Of a stretch of 40,318 nt of DNA, positions 1-9,955 are shown piece by piece; within the stretch, counting starts at the first letter, position 1, and the number at the start of each line of letters is the position of its first letter. The stretch spans positions 1 to 40,318 of the forward strand of contig NZ_NJIC01000027.1 of NCBI RefSeq assembly GCF_013620825.1, in the 5' to 3' direction. Position numbers and translations under genes: made by a program. The notes beneath the pieces are model-generated. The model saw nothing but the letters and a program-made list of their open reading frames with translations, did no database searches and was not told the DNA's origin. The DNA is from Rhodanobacter sp. PCA2 (GTDB lineage Bacteria > Pseudomonadota > Gammaproteobacteria > Xanthomonadales > Rhodanobacteraceae).

Positions 1-100
<100 letters not shown>

Positions 101-112
101 CCTGGTTTCCTG

Positions 113-187
113 CCCGTCATTCCGGCGACTGCGCGGCTCGCACAAACGCCATCGCCACTGGATCCCGGCCTGCGCCGGGATGACGGG
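113..187. repeat. Dispersed inverted repeat after trxB (Xanthomonadales-type REP/ITR)
   Basis: A 75-base element bounded by 15-base arms at 113-127 and 173-187 that are inverted copies matching at 14 of 15 positions (cccgtcattccggcg against cccgtcatcccggcg). The inner part includes cactggatcccggcctgcgc. The arms match the ends of the repeats at 15330-15780 and 17074-17189, so this is one member of a dispersed family. It lies in the gap between trxB and the next gene and could fold into a transcript hairpin. Confidence 0.75.
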
Positions 188-231
188 CAAAGCGAAAACC
201 TCCACGAGTTCGGAATGCCCGGTTGAACCGC

Positions 232-885
232 ATGAGCGTCGCCACGCTGCACTACATCCACGATCCGCTGTGCGGCTGGTGCTATGCCGCGCAGCCGCTG
301 GTGGGTGCGGTGCTGGCGCAGCTGGGCGGCCGCCTCGCGCTGCGCCTGCACGGCGGCGGCCTGTTCGGCGAGCCGCGCCGCATCGACGACGCGCTGGCGC
401 AGCACATCATGCATTCCGACGAACGCATCGCGCAGCTCAGCGGGCAACCGTTTGGCGAAGCCTATCGGCAGGGCCTGCTGGCCCAGGACGGCACCGTGCT
501 GTATTCGCTGCCGCCGATCGCCGCCGTGCTCGCCGCCGAATCCCTCGATGCCGCCATGGCGTATCCGATGCTGGTGGCGATCCAGAACGCGCACTACCAG
601 CGCGGCCTGCGCGTGGCCGAACCCACGGTGCTGGGCGAACTGGCCGAGGAAATCGGGCTGGACGGCGTGCGTTTCGCGCTGGCCTGGGCCCGGGCGGACG
701 GCCATGCCGTGTTCGAGCACGTGCAGGCCAGCCGCCGCCTGCTGGACGAGGCGGGCGGCCAGGGCTTCCCCACCCTGCTGCTGGAAACCGCGGGGCGCCG
801 CATGCTGCTGCCGCACCACCACTACTACGGCAAGCCCGACGCCTTCGTGCAGGCGCTCTCCGCGCAGTTGCCGGCGCTCCATTGA
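232..885 (+). CDS. DsbA-family thiol oxidoreductase, cytoplasmic type
   Basis: A 217-residue protein with a thioredoxin-fold active site C14-G-W-C17 just after the first beta strand (HDPLCGWCYAAQP) and a cis-proline loop near residue 177 (GQGFPTLLL). These mark the DsbA/FrnE-like branch. No signal peptide or membrane segment is visible, so it probably works in the cytoplasm, unlike periplasmic DsbA. ATG at 232 is preferred over TTG at 223 because the protein then begins directly at the first strand. The upstream Shine-Dalgarno is poor. Its place next to trxB fits a thiol-redox role; the physiological substrate is unknown. It ends 19 bases before the DUF482 gene. Confidence 0.85.
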   Translation: MSVATLHYIHDPLCGWCYAAQPLVGAVLAQLGGRLALRLHGGGLFGEPRRIDDALAQHIMHSDERIAQLSGQPFGEAYRQGLLAQDGTVLYSLPPIAAVLAAESLDAAMAYPMLVAIQNAHYQRGLRVAEPTVLGELAEEIGLDGVRFALAWARADGHAVFEHVQASRRLLDEAGGQGFPTLLLETAGRRMLLPHHHYYGKPDAFVQALSAQLPALH

Positions 886-904
886 GCAGCCACGGATCGC
901 GTGC

Positions 905-2035
905 ATGATCGAAGCGCGCTTCCACGACCGCATCGCCGACATTCCCGCCGCCGACTGGGACGCGCTGCGTCCCGACGACCATCCCTTCGTGTCGCACGCC
1001 TTCCTGCATGCGCTGGAAGAAAGCGATTGCATCCGCCCCGCCTGGGGTTGGCAGGCGCACCACCTCGGCCTGTACGAACACGGTCGGCTCGTCGCCGCCG
1101 CACCGCTCTACCTCAAGGGCAACTCGCACGGCGAGTTCGTGTTCGACTGGGGCTGGGCGGCCGCCTGGGAACGCGCCGGTGGCGACTACTACCCCAAGCT
1201 GCTCTGCGGGGTGCCCTACTCGCCGGTGCCCGGCCCTCGCCTGCTGGCCGGCGGCAGCGTGGAACGGCAGCGCGCGCTGGTGGCCGCGATGCGGCGCGAG
1301 GCGGAACGCCTGCGGCTGTCGTCGGTGCACGCGAATTTCCTGCTTGACGACGAAGCCGCCGCATTCGACGCCGACTGGCTGGCGCGCTCGGACGTGCAGT
1401 TCCACTGGCGCAACCGCGGCTGGCGCGACTTCGACGACTTCCTCGCCGCGCTGAACCACAAGAAGCGCGCGAACATCCGCCACGAACGCAAGCAGGTCGC
1501 CTCCAGCGGCCTGCGCGTGGAATGGCGCGGCGGCGACTCGCTGGACGAGGCCGAATGGGCCGAGGTGCATGCGCTCTACCTCGCCACCTTCGACGCCAAG
1601 GGCAACCACGCCGCGCTCACCGCGGATTTCTTCCGCCGGCTCGGCACGCTGGGCGAGATGGCGCAACTGGCGCTGGCGCACGACGCAAACGGCATCGCGG
1701 CGATGGCGCTGTTCCTGCAAGGCAACGGCGTGCTGTACGGCCGCTACTGGGGCAGCCGCGTCGAGGTGCCGGGCCTGCATTTTGAATTGTGCTACTACCG
1801 CGGCATCGAGCACGCGATCGCCCGCGGGCTGCGCAGCTTCGAGCCCGGCGCCCAGGGCGAGCACAAGCTGGCGCGCGGCTTTCTTCCGGTGCGCACGCAT
1901 TCGCGCCACCTGATCCTGCACGAAGGTTTTCGCGCCGCGGTGCGCGAGGCGCTGCAGCAGGAGGCCGCATCCATGGATCGCTATGCGGACGAATGCCTGG
2001 CGCACAGTCCGTACGCACGGGGCACGGGCCAATGA
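905..2035 (+). CDS. DUF482/COG3146-family GNAT-like acyltransferase
   Basis: A 376-residue protein with the hallmarks of the DUF482 (peptidogalycan biosynthesis-like, COG3146) family: FVSHAFLHALEES near the N-terminus, the VFDWGWAAAWERAG segment, and a C-terminal GNAT-like half with LYGRYWG, HFELCYYRGIEHAI and FEPGAQGEHKLARGF. Members have the double GNAT fold also seen in FemAB-type aminoacyl transferases, but the substrate of this family is not established, so the peptidoglycan label should be taken loosely. Its TGA overlaps the aat start in an ATGA at 2032-2035, indicating translational coupling. Pairing with aat, another GNAT-fold aminoacyl transferase, is suggestive context only. Confidence 0.85.
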   Translation: MIEARFHDRIADIPAADWDALRPDDHPFVSHAFLHALEESDCIRPAWGWQAHHLGLYEHGRLVAAAPLYLKGNSHGEFVFDWGWAAAWERAGGDYYPKLLCGVPYSPVPGPRLLAGGSVERQRALVAAMRREAERLRLSSVHANFLLDDEAAAFDADWLARSDVQFHWRNRGWRDFDDFLAALNHKKRANIRHERKQVASSGLRVEWRGGDSLDEAEWAEVHALYLATFDAKGNHAALTADFFRRLGTLGEMAQLALAHDANGIAAMALFLQGNGVLYGRYWGSRVEVPGLHFELCYYRGIEHAIARGLRSFEPGAQGEHKLARGFLPVRTHSRHLILHEGFRAAVREALQQEAASMDRYADECLAHSPYARGTGQ

Positions 2036-2769
2036 TCCGCCTGCCCCGACTCTCCCCCGCCGCACCCGAGCGCTTTCCCGATCCGCGCACGGCGCTGGCC
2101 GAGCCGAACGGACTGCTCGCGTTCGGCGGCGATCTCTCGCCCGCGCGCCTGCTCGCCGCCTACGGCCAGGGTATCTTTCCGTGGTTCGGCGAGGGCGAAC
2201 CCATCCTGTGGTGGTCGCCGGACCCGCGCTGCGTGTTCCGCACCGACGCGCTGCGCATCAACCGCAGCCTGCGCCGACAGTTGCGCGGCAGCTCGTGGCA
2301 GCTCAGCGTGGATCGCGCGTTCGAGGCCGTGATACGCGCCTGCGCGGAGCCGCGCGAAGGCCACGCCGGCACCTGGATCGTGCCCGGGATGATAGATGCG
2401 TACACGCGGCTGCATCATCTGGGTCACGCGCACAGCGTCGAGGTGTGGGACGGCACCCGGCTGGTGGGCGGCATCTACGGCGTGGCGATCGGCCGGCTGT
2501 TCTGCGGCGAGTCGATGTTCAGCGCCGAGAGCGGCGGCTCCAAGCTCGCCCTGGCGGCGCTGGCCGGCCTGCTGCGGGCATGGGGCTGGCCGCTGATCGA
2601 CACGCAGGTCGCCAACGCGCACACGCTGGGCCTGGGGGCCGAGGAAATCCCGCGCGAACGCTACCTGTGCGAAGCCGCCCGGCTGACCGCGCTGCCGGGA
2701 CGCGTGGGCAACTGGGCCGAGGACGGCACGCCGCTGGTCCGCGCCGTCCTCGCTCAGGCTGCCGGCTGA
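2032..2769 (+). CDS. aat: Leucyl/phenylalanyl-tRNA-protein transferase
   Basis: A 245-residue protein matching Aat along its length: LLAFGGDLSPARLLAAYGQGIFPWF near the N-terminus, WWSPDPRCVF, the HAGTWIVPGMIDAYTRLHHLGHAHSVEVW block, and IGRLFCGESMFS followed by LIDTQVANAHTLGLGA. Aat transfers Leu or Phe from charged tRNA to proteins with N-terminal Arg or Lys, creating N-degrons for ClpS/ClpAP. The start ATG overlaps the stop of the preceding gene by four bases, so its translation is probably coupled. The 3' end overlaps the convergent HD-GYP gene by 16 bases, leaving no room for a separate terminator. Confidence 0.96.
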   Translation: MIRLPRLSPAAPERFPDPRTALAEPNGLLAFGGDLSPARLLAAYGQGIFPWFGEGEPILWWSPDPRCVFRTDALRINRSLRRQLRGSSWQLSVDRAFEAVIRACAEPREGHAGTWIVPGMIDAYTRLHHLGHAHSVEVWDGTRLVGGIYGVAIGRLFCGESMFSAESGGSKLALAALAGLLRAWGWPLIDTQVANAHTLGLGAEEIPRERYLCEAARLTALPGRVGNWAEDGTPLVRAVLAQAAG

Positions 2770-3584
2770 GGCAGTCCTTCCGACCGCTCCAGCCGCTGCT
2801 TCAGGGCCGCGTAATTGTCCAGGAACAGTTTCACCAGCCGCGGATCGAGCTGGCTGCCGGCCACGTCGCGCAGGTAGGCCAGCACGCGATCCTCCGGCCA
2901 CGCCACCTTGTAGACGCGCTCGGTGATCAGCGCATCCCACACGTCGATCACGCTGAAGATGCGCGCGGCCAGCGGGATCTCCTCGCCGCGCAGGCCCTGC
3001 GGATAACCGCTGCCGTCCCAGCGTTCGTGATGGCTGTACGGCACGTCGCTGGACACGCGCAGGAAGTCCACCTGCTGCAGCAGTTCGTAACCGATCCGGG
3101 GATGCTCGCGCATCAGCGCCAGTTCCCCTTCGTCCAGCGGGCCGGGCTTGGTGAGGATCGCGTCGGGCAGCGCCAGCTTGCCGATGTCGTGCAGCAGCGC
3201 CCCCAGCCGCAGCGCGTCCAGCGCGCGACCCTTGATCCCGTCCAGCCGCGCGAGCTCCGAAGCCATCCGCGCCACGCGCTCGGAGTGATGGCCGGTCTCG
3301 CGGTGGCGCGCATCCATCGCCGCCACCAGCACGCCCAGCGCCTGTTCGTGCCCCGCGCGCAGGCGTTCATGGCTGCGCTCCAGGCTGTGCAGGTCGTAGC
3401 GGATCATCCAGTACAGCATCACGCCGGTGACCAGCACGAAGAACCAGCCCTTGAGCGTCTGCAGCGTCATGAGCAGGCCCGCATCGTGCACCAGCAGGCC
3501 GATGGCGCGATCGGAACACCATATCCACACGGCGGCGACCAGCACGTAAACGCACGCAATACGCAATGGCGGATTGATCCGCAT
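2754..3584 (-). CDS. Membrane-anchored HD-GYP phosphodiesterase
   Basis: A 276-residue protein with two N-terminal membrane helices (about residues 8-29 and 42-62, including IACVYVLVAAVWIW and GWFFVLVTGVMLYW), a short coiled linker, then an HD-GYP domain from about residue 85. The HD pair is visible as TGHHSERV and LLHDIGK, followed by HPRIGYELL, HHERWDGSGYP and the GYP-loop GLRGEEIPLAARI. HD-GYP enzymes hydrolyse cyclic di-GMP. All metal-binding motifs look intact, so it should be active. No periplasmic sensor domain is present; the short loop between the two helices is the only exposed part. The start at MRINPP is chosen because the open frame further upstream is only a shadow of the methyltransferase gene. 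Confidence 0.9.
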   Translation of the reverse strand: MRINPPLRIACVYVLVAAVWIWCSDRAIGLLVHDAGLLMTLQTLKGWFFVLVTGVMLYWMIRYDLHSLERSHERLRAGHEQALGVLVAAMDARHRETGHHSERVARMASELARLDGIKGRALDALRLGALLHDIGKLALPDAILTKPGPLDEGELALMREHPRIGYELLQQVDFLRVSSDVPYSHHERWDGSGYPQGLRGEEIPLAARIFSVIDVWDALITERVYKVAWPEDRVLAYLRDVAGSQLDPRLVKLFLDNYAALKQRLERSEGLPQPAA

Positions 3585-3739
3585 ACAAGCGCCCCCTGGC
3601 CCGGCTGAAAGGCATGCCCTGCCGCGCTCCAGCACGACGGGCGATGGACGAGGCACGATACCCGATACCGCGGCAGGTGTCCCATCAATCTCGCGGATGG
3701 AGTGTGTCCGGCCGCACGCGACGCGACGCGCGCAACGCT

Positions 3740-4414
3740 TCAGTGTCGGGCTGCAGCCACCAGGATCAGCGATGCCGGCTCGGCGGTGTGCGGATGCAGC
3801 GGTTCGCGCATGCGCACGAGTTGCAGGCCGGCCCTGGCAAGCGCATCCAGCCAGCCTGCCAGCGTGCGGAAGTACCACGGTGCGGCCTTGCCGAAACCGT
3901 CGCCGCAGCCGGCCCATGACCCCTCGCGCCAGCCATCGGCGCAAGGCCCGTCGCCGCAGGCGCTGATGGGGTGCAAGGTCTGCACGACCAGTACGCCGCC
4001 GGCCTCCAGCAGGGACGGCACCGCATGCAGCAGCGCATCGACCGAGGCGCCGCCCAGCAGCGAGAAGTTGCAGGCCACCACGTCGGCGCGTTCGTGCAGC
4101 GCGCCGTTCGCCACCTCGGCATAGTCCATGGCGATGAAGCGGCCGTCGCCGGCCGCCCGCGCCGCCTCGACCAGCGCCGGCACCGCGTCGATGCCGAGCA
4201 CGTCGATGCCTTGCCCCGCCAGCGCGCGCACCAGCCAGCCTTCGCCGCAGCCGAGATCGATCACGCTGCGCGGCCGGCATGCCAGTACGGCATCGACGAT
4301 GGCGGCGTCGGTGACCAGCCTGCGGCTGGCGATCGCCTGCCCGCGTACGGCCCGCGTCCACGGCTCGGCGCTGGCGTGCCAGACCTCGAGTATCGCCTGC
4401 TCGCGCTCGTCCAT
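3740..4414 (-). CDS. Class I SAM-dependent methyltransferase
   Basis: A 224-residue Rossmann methyltransferase. The SAM-binding motif I is VIDLGCGEG at residues 51-59, followed by the acidic ribose-binding strand VLGIDAVP and a motif IV-like region VVACNFSLLGG. The C-terminal part carries a GVLVVQTLHP strand. The substrate cannot be read from the sequence; the family is a generic Methyltransf_11/12-type enzyme. ATG at 4414 has a GAGGTG Shine-Dalgarno six bases upstream. It lies 41 bases after the PhnA-like gene and is probably cotranscribed with it and ispG. Confidence 0.85.
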   Translation of the reverse strand: MDEREQAILEVWHASAEPWTRAVRGQAIASRRLVTDAAIVDAVLACRPRSVIDLGCGEGWLVRALAGQGIDVLGIDAVPALVEAARAAGDGRFIAMDYAEVANGALHERADVVACNFSLLGGASVDALLHAVPSLLEAGGVLVVQTLHPISACGDGPCADGWREGSWAGCGDGFGKAAPWYFRTLAGWLDALARAGLQLVRMREPLHPHTAEPASLILVAAARH

Positions 4415-4455
4415 CGGCACCTCGCCGCATTCGCCCGCCGGGCGCGGGCGCAGGT

Positions 4456-4797
4456 TCACGCCTTGCGCACGAACTCCGACTTGAGTTTCATCGGGCCGAT
4501 GCCGTCGATCTTGCAGTCGATGTCGTGGTCGCCCTCCACCAGGCGGATGTTCTTCACCTTGGTGCCGACCTTGACCACGAGGGACGAGCCCTTGACCTTG
4601 AGGTCCTTGATCACGGTGACGCTGTCGCCGTCGGCGAGCAGGTTGCCGTTGGCGTCCTTCACCACCAGCGCGTCGCTGTCGGCGGCGCCCTCCGCTTCGC
4701 GCGACCACTCGTGCGCGCACTCGGGGCAGACCAGCAGGCCGCCATCCTCGTAGGTGTAGGCGGAGTTGCACATCGGGCAGTTGGGCAGGTCGCTCAT
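4456..4797 (-). CDS. yjdM: PhnA/YjdM family zinc-ribbon protein
   Basis: A 113-residue protein with an N-terminal zinc ribbon of four cysteines, C7PMC10 and C24PEC27, and the conserved C-terminal PhnA domain ([21 protein letters not shown], then [20 protein letters not shown] and [10 protein letters not shown]). The length matches E. coli YjdM (formerly PhnA). Despite the old name, this family is not the phosphonoacetate hydrolase and its biochemical role is unknown. It is placed 46 bases after ispG and 41 bases before a methyltransferase on the same strand, so these probably form one transcription unit. Confidence 0.92.
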   Translation of the reverse strand: MSDLPNCPMCNSAYTYEDGGLLVCPECAHEWSREAEGAADSDALVVKDANGNLLADGDSVTVIKDLKVKGSSLVVKVGTKVKNIRLVEGDHDIDCKIDGIGPMKLKSEFVRKA

Positions 4798-4843
4798 GCT
4801 CGTTTCCAGCGTGTCGTGGTGAAGTGTTCGGGGTATGCCGCGC

Positions 4844-6121
<1,278 letters not shown>

Positions 6122-6284
6122 GGGGAACGGCAAGGAACGCGGCAGCGCGATGCAACATGATACCCGATGGGTGCAGGCGGCCACGACCGCGGCGCGGCTT
6201 CCGGAATGCATGATCGCGTCGCACGCCGCGTTTTCCGCCCACCGCCGCTGCCGACGTACGGACGCGCGCCGGGCAAGCCGGATT

Positions 6285-7181
6285 TCAGCCGCGCACGGCG
6301 CTTGGCACCACGCCCAGGTGGCGGCGAAACATGCCGGTCATGTGGCTGTGGCTGAAGAAGCCGCAATCCTGGGCGATGTCGGCGATGGGGCGGCGGGTTT
6401 CGCGCAGCAGCATGCAGGCGCGCTGCAGGCGGCGGGCGATCACGTATTGCAGCGGCGTGGCGCCGAAGCTGCGCCTGAACGCGGCGGGCAGTCCATGCCG
6501 CCGCAGGCCGGCGACGGCGGCCAGGTCGGCTAGCGCGATGCGGCGGTCCAGATGTGCGTCGATGTAGTCCTCGAGGCGCCGCCGCGACGCGGCGTCCAGG
6601 CCTTCGCGCGCGGTCGCGGGCTCCCGCGGCGCCGCGGCGAGCCGGGCCAGGTGCAGCACCAGGCTGCTGCGCAGGCTGTCGGCGAGCAGCAGTGAGAGAT
6701 CGTCGCGGGCGCCGGCCAGCTCGCCCAGCTGCAGCACCATGCGGTAAAGCATCTCGTCGCGATGCGCCTGGCGCACCGGTAGCGGCAGGCGGGCGCCGGC
6801 CTCGTGCAGCGTGAGCGGTTCCACGCGCAATTCGGAATAGCGGATCACGCCGCCCTGCGCGGTGGCGCGGTAGCGCTCGCCGGCGGGAATGAACCACAGG
6901 TCGCCCGGCAGCGGCGGCCCGAACTGGTGCGTGTGCCCGGCGATGCGGGTACGCAGGCGGTCGATGCGGCCGCGCTCGTGGACGACGATGGTGTGGCGCG
7001 GCGCATCTATGGTCCAGTCCACGCGGCCGGCCAGATCCTCCTCGTATTGCGCAAGCTCGACGCGCTGGCGGCTGGCCGCGGCCCCGGCCTGCGCGGGCAC
7101 CTGCCCGTCACGTCCGTGGCGCGACGATCCTGCAAGCGGCGCATCCGTTTTTGGAAGCCTGTCGCCTTGTCCGCGGCTCAT
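6285..7181 (-). CDS. AraC-family transcriptional regulator
   Basis: A 298-residue protein with a cupin-like N-terminal half (about 60-130, including [22 protein letters not shown]) and a C-terminal AraC double helix-turn-helix (about 200-297: [26 protein letters not shown], then [29 protein letters not shown]). The first 40 residues are low-complexity, so translation might start later. It is transcribed divergently from the SDR gene at 7269 across an 87-base gap, the usual arrangement for a regulator and its target. The inducer is unknown. Confidence 0.92.
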   Translation of the reverse strand: MSRGQGDRLPKTDAPLAGSSRHGRDGQVPAQAGAAASRQRVELAQYEEDLAGRVDWTIDAPRHTIVVHERGRIDRLRTRIAGHTHQFGPPLPGDLWFIPAGERYRATAQGGVIRYSELRVEPLTLHEAGARLPLPVRQAHRDEMLYRMVLQLGELAGARDDLSLLLADSLRSSLVLHLARLAAAPREPATAREGLDAASRRRLEDYIDAHLDRRIALADLAAVAGLRRHGLPAAFRRSFGATPLQYVIARRLQRACMLLRETRRPIADIAQDCGFFSHSHMTGMFRRHLGVVPSAVRG

Positions 7182-7268
7182 AGTGCACTCCCCGCCCTGG
7201 TCGCGGATTCACGGCACGCCAAGCGGCGGGCCGTGTCCCGCACCGGTATTCAACCGAAGGAGGATTCC

Positions 7269-8042
7269 GTGTCCGATCATAGTCTGAAAGGCAAATACGT
7301 GGTCATCGCCGGCGGCGGCAAGAACCTCGGCGGCCTGCTCGCGCGGCGGTTCGCCGAAAACGGCGCGGCGGGCATCGCCGTGCACTACAACAGCGCGGGC
7401 AGCAAGGCCGATGCCGAGGAAACGGTCAAGGCCGTGCAGGACGCCGGCGCGAAGGCGTTCGCGATCCAGGGCGACCTGGCCGTGGTGGCGAACAACGCCG
7501 CGCTGTTCGACGAGGCGAAGAAGCAGTTCGGCGGCATCGACATTGCGATCAACACCGCCGGCGTGGTGATCAAGAAGCCCATCGCCGAAGTCACCGAGGC
7601 CGACTACGACCGCAGCTTCGACGCCAACGCGAAGGCCGCGTTCTTCTTCCTGCAGCAGGCCGGCCGCAGCCTGAACGACGGCGGCAAGATCCTCACCATC
7701 GTCACCTCGCTGCTGGCGGCGTACACGCCGTTCTATTCGATCTACGGCGGCGGCAAGGCGCCGGTGGAGCACTTCACGCGCGCGGCCTCGAAGGAATTCG
7801 GCGAGCGCGGCATCTCGGTCAACGCGCTGGGGCCCGGCCCGATGGACACGCCGTTCTTCTATCCGGCGGAGACCAAAGACTCCATCGCCTACCACAGCAC
7901 GGCGGCGGCGTTGAGCCCGTTCACCCGGAGCGGCCTGACCAACATCGGGGACATCGCGTCGATCGTCACCTTCCTGGTCACCGACGGCTGGTGGATCACC
8001 GGCCAGACCATCTTCGCCAACGGCGGCTACACCACGCGCTGA
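7269..8042 (+). CDS. Short-chain dehydrogenase/reductase (classical SDR)
   Basis: A 257-residue NAD(P)-dependent oxidoreductase. The start is GTG at 7269, preceded by a strong GAAGGAGGA Shine-Dalgarno at 7256-7264, which decides the start. The cofactor loop reads AGGGKNLGG in place of the common TGxxxGIG. The NAG-like motif is NTAGV, and the catalytic set is S in TSLLAAY plus Y and K in YGGGK. The C-terminus has the usual GQTIFANGGYT. The substrate is not identifiable. Divergence from an AraC regulator suggests an inducible reaction. Confidence 0.92.
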   Translation: MSDHSLKGKYVVIAGGGKNLGGLLARRFAENGAAGIAVHYNSAGSKADAEETVKAVQDAGAKAFAIQGDLAVVANNAALFDEAKKQFGGIDIAINTAGVVIKKPIAEVTEADYDRSFDANAKAAFFFLQQAGRSLNDGGKILTIVTSLLAAYTPFYSIYGGGKAPVEHFTRAASKEFGERGISVNALGPGPMDTPFFYPAETKDSIAYHSTAAALSPFTRSGLTNIGDIASIVTFLVTDGWWITGQTIFANGGYTTR

Positions 8043-8136
8043 CCGCAACGCGCCTGCCCTTGCCCGTGGGGCAGGCGCCCGCTCCTTCGCCCCCTCGCCG
8101 CCGTGGCTGGCCGCCAGAACCCGCAGGACGAAAACC

Positions 8137-8397
8137 ATGCACTCTCTGATGATCATCCTGGGCGGCCTGGCCCTGCTCGCGATCTGCCTGCTGCTGGGTC
8201 GCCTGGTTCCCTCGCTCGGCATGCGGCGCGCCGCCCTGGTGTTCATTCCGCTCTGGGCCGTGCTGTCGATCTGCAACTTGTGGGCGGGCGTGCGCGCCGG
8301 GCACAGCGTGGCGAGCGAAATCCCCTACCTGATCCTTGTTTTCGCCGTGCCGGCGCTGGTGGCGTGGCTGCTGCGCTGGAAGGCGCCCGGACACTGA
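8137..8397 (+). CDS. Small three-helix membrane protein, function unknown
   Basis: An 86-residue protein with three predicted membrane helices (about 3-22, 31-49 and 61-80) and little else. It begins MHSLMIILGG and ends WLLRWKAPGH. It follows the SDR gene by 94 bases on the same strand. I recognise no enzymatic motif. Codon use matches the neighbours and the frame is hydrophobic throughout, which supports a real gene. Confidence 0.7.
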   Translation: MHSLMIILGGLALLAICLLLGRLVPSLGMRRAALVFIPLWAVLSICNLWAGVRAGHSVASEIPYLILVFAVPALVAWLLRWKAPGH

Positions 8398-8512
8398 GCG
8401 ACGCCGTTCCAAGCTTCAGCCTCAGGCGCGACCCCTGCGATACGACCTGCGGGCGGCACGGCCGGGGCCTGCTCTCAGGCATTACCTGCACAACATACGC
8501 CAAGCCACTGTT

Positions 8513-8529
8513 GCGCAAGACTCTTGCGC
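8513..8529. promoter_or_regulatory. Inverted repeat in the xseA upstream region
   Basis: GCGCAAGA, one base, then TCTTGCGC form a perfect inverted repeat 31 bases before the xseA start. The single-base centre suits a protein-binding site better than a transcript hairpin. A weak promoter overlaps it (TTGCGC at 8524-8529 and TAGGCT at 8545-8550, only 15 bases apart), so the assignment is tentative. Confidence 0.3.
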
Positions 8530-8559
8530 CCGGAGAGGACGTGCTAGGCTCCCGCTTCC

Positions 8560-9912
8560 ATGCAGCCGCCCGACCACCACGCCGCCCCGCCCCGCCACAT
8601 CCTCACGCCCAGCACCCTGAACCGGCTGGTGCGCGGGCTGCTGGAGGACGCGCTGCCGCTGGTGTGGATCGAGGGCGAGTTGTCCAACGTGGCGCGCCCC
8701 GCGTCGGGACATCTCTACTTCACGCTGAAGGACAGCGGCGCCCAGGTGCGCTGCGCGATGTTCCGCCCGAAAAGCGCCGCGCTGCGCTTCAAGCCCGTGG
8801 ACGGCATGCAGGTGCTCCTGCGCGCGCGGGTTGGCCTGTACGAACCCCGCGGCGAGTTCCAGCTGGTGGCCGAGCAGATGGAACCGGCCGGCGAAGGCGC
8901 GCTGCAACGCGCCTTCGAGCAGTTGAAGGCGAAGCTGGACGCGGAAGGCCTGTTCGACACCGCCCGCAAGCGCCCGCTGCCCCGCCATGCGCGGCGCATC
9001 GGCGTGATCACCTCGGCCACCGGCGCGGCGATCCGCGACGTGCTGAGCGTGCTCGCGCGCCGCTGGCCGCTGGCCGAGGTGGAGGTGCTGCCGGTGCCGG
9101 TGCAGGGCCGCGAGGCGCCGCCCGCCATCGTGTCCATGCTGAAGAAGGCCTCGGCCTGCGCCCGCTACGACGTGCTGCTGGTCACCCGCGGCGGCGGCTC
9201 GCTGGAGGACCTGTGGGCGTTCAACGACGAAGCCGTGGCGCGCGCCATCCACGCCAGCGCCGTGCCGGTGGTGAGCGCGGTGGGCCACGAGGTGGATTTC
9301 AGCATCGCCGACTTCGTCGCCGACCTGCGCGCCCCCACGCCCTCGGCCGCCGCGGAACTGCTGGTGCCCGACGCGCAGGACATGCTGCGCCACCTGCGCC
9401 AGTTGCAGCAGCGCCTCGCCACCTTGCAGCAGCGCCGGCTGCAGGCCCGCAGCCAGCGCGTCGACCACCTGCTCGCGCGCCTGCAGGCCCAGCGCCCGCA
9501 GGCGCGGCTGGCGCGCGACCGCGAACGCCTTGCCCATCTGCGGCATCGCCTGCTGGCCGTGCTGCGCGAACGCCGGCAAGCCGACCGCAGCCGGCTGGAA
9601 CGCCTGCACGCGCGCTTGCTGGCGCGCCACCCGCAGCAGCGCCAGCCGCTGTTGCAGCGACGGCTGGCCGAGCAGTCCCAACGCCTGCGCCAGGCCATGG
9701 CGCGCCAACTGGAACGCGAACGCCACGCCCTGCAGGAGGCCGCCCGCACCCTGCACGCGGTGAGTCCGCTGGCCACGCTGGAGCGCGGCTACGCGATCCT
9801 GTTCGACGCGGAGGGAAAAGTGCTGCGCTCCACCCGGGACGCGGAACCGGGCAGCGCGCTGCGTGCCCGTCTCGCCGACGGCGAACTGCCGCTGCGCGTG
9901 CGCGAGGACTGA
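8560..9912 (+). CDS. xseA: Exodeoxyribonuclease VII large subunit
   Basis: A 450-residue XseA. The N-terminal OB fold (about 15-110) carries LPLVWIEGELSNVARPASGHLYFTLKD. The catalytic core has RIGVITSATGAAIRDVL, VLLVTRGGGSLEDLWAFNDE and VVSAVGHEVDFSIADFVADLRAPTPSAAA, all diagnostic. A long Arg/Gln-rich coiled coil occupies about 280-405 and the tail has LERGYAIL. With the small subunit XseB it degrades single-stranded DNA to acid-soluble oligonucleotides. xseB is not visible in this window. The gene converges with a YdcF-like gene, 43 bases apart, with no obvious terminator between. Confidence 0.96.
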   Translation: MQPPDHHAAPPRHILTPSTLNRLVRGLLEDALPLVWIEGELSNVARPASGHLYFTLKDSGAQVRCAMFRPKSAALRFKPVDGMQVLLRARVGLYEPRGEFQLVAEQMEPAGEGALQRAFEQLKAKLDAEGLFDTARKRPLPRHARRIGVITSATGAAIRDVLSVLARRWPLAEVEVLPVPVQGREAPPAIVSMLKKASACARYDVLLVTRGGGSLEDLWAFNDEAVARAIHASAVPVVSAVGHEVDFSIADFVADLRAPTPSAAAELLVPDAQDMLRHLRQLQQRLATLQQRRLQARSQRVDHLLARLQAQRPQARLARDRERLAHLRHRLLAVLRERRQADRSRLERLHARLLARHPQQRQPLLQRRLAEQSQRLRQAMARQLERERHALQEAARTLHAVSPLATLERGYAILFDAEGKVLRSTRDAEPGSALRARLADGELPLRVRED

Positions 9913-9955
9913 TCGCGCCTGACGGCGCCGCATCGTCTGCAGTGGAAGGAAAGGC

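Noticed and set aside
2754-4430. A 558-residue fusion of an N-terminal region with the HD-GYP protein.
   Set aside because: The extra N-terminal part is a low-complexity shadow of the methyltransferase gene. The HD-GYP protein starts naturally at 3584 before its first membrane helix.
4456-4797. Phosphonoacetate hydrolase activity suggested by the name PhnA.
   Set aside because: The protein is the 113-residue YjdM zinc-ribbon type, unrelated to the alkaline-phosphatase-fold hydrolase that shares the name.
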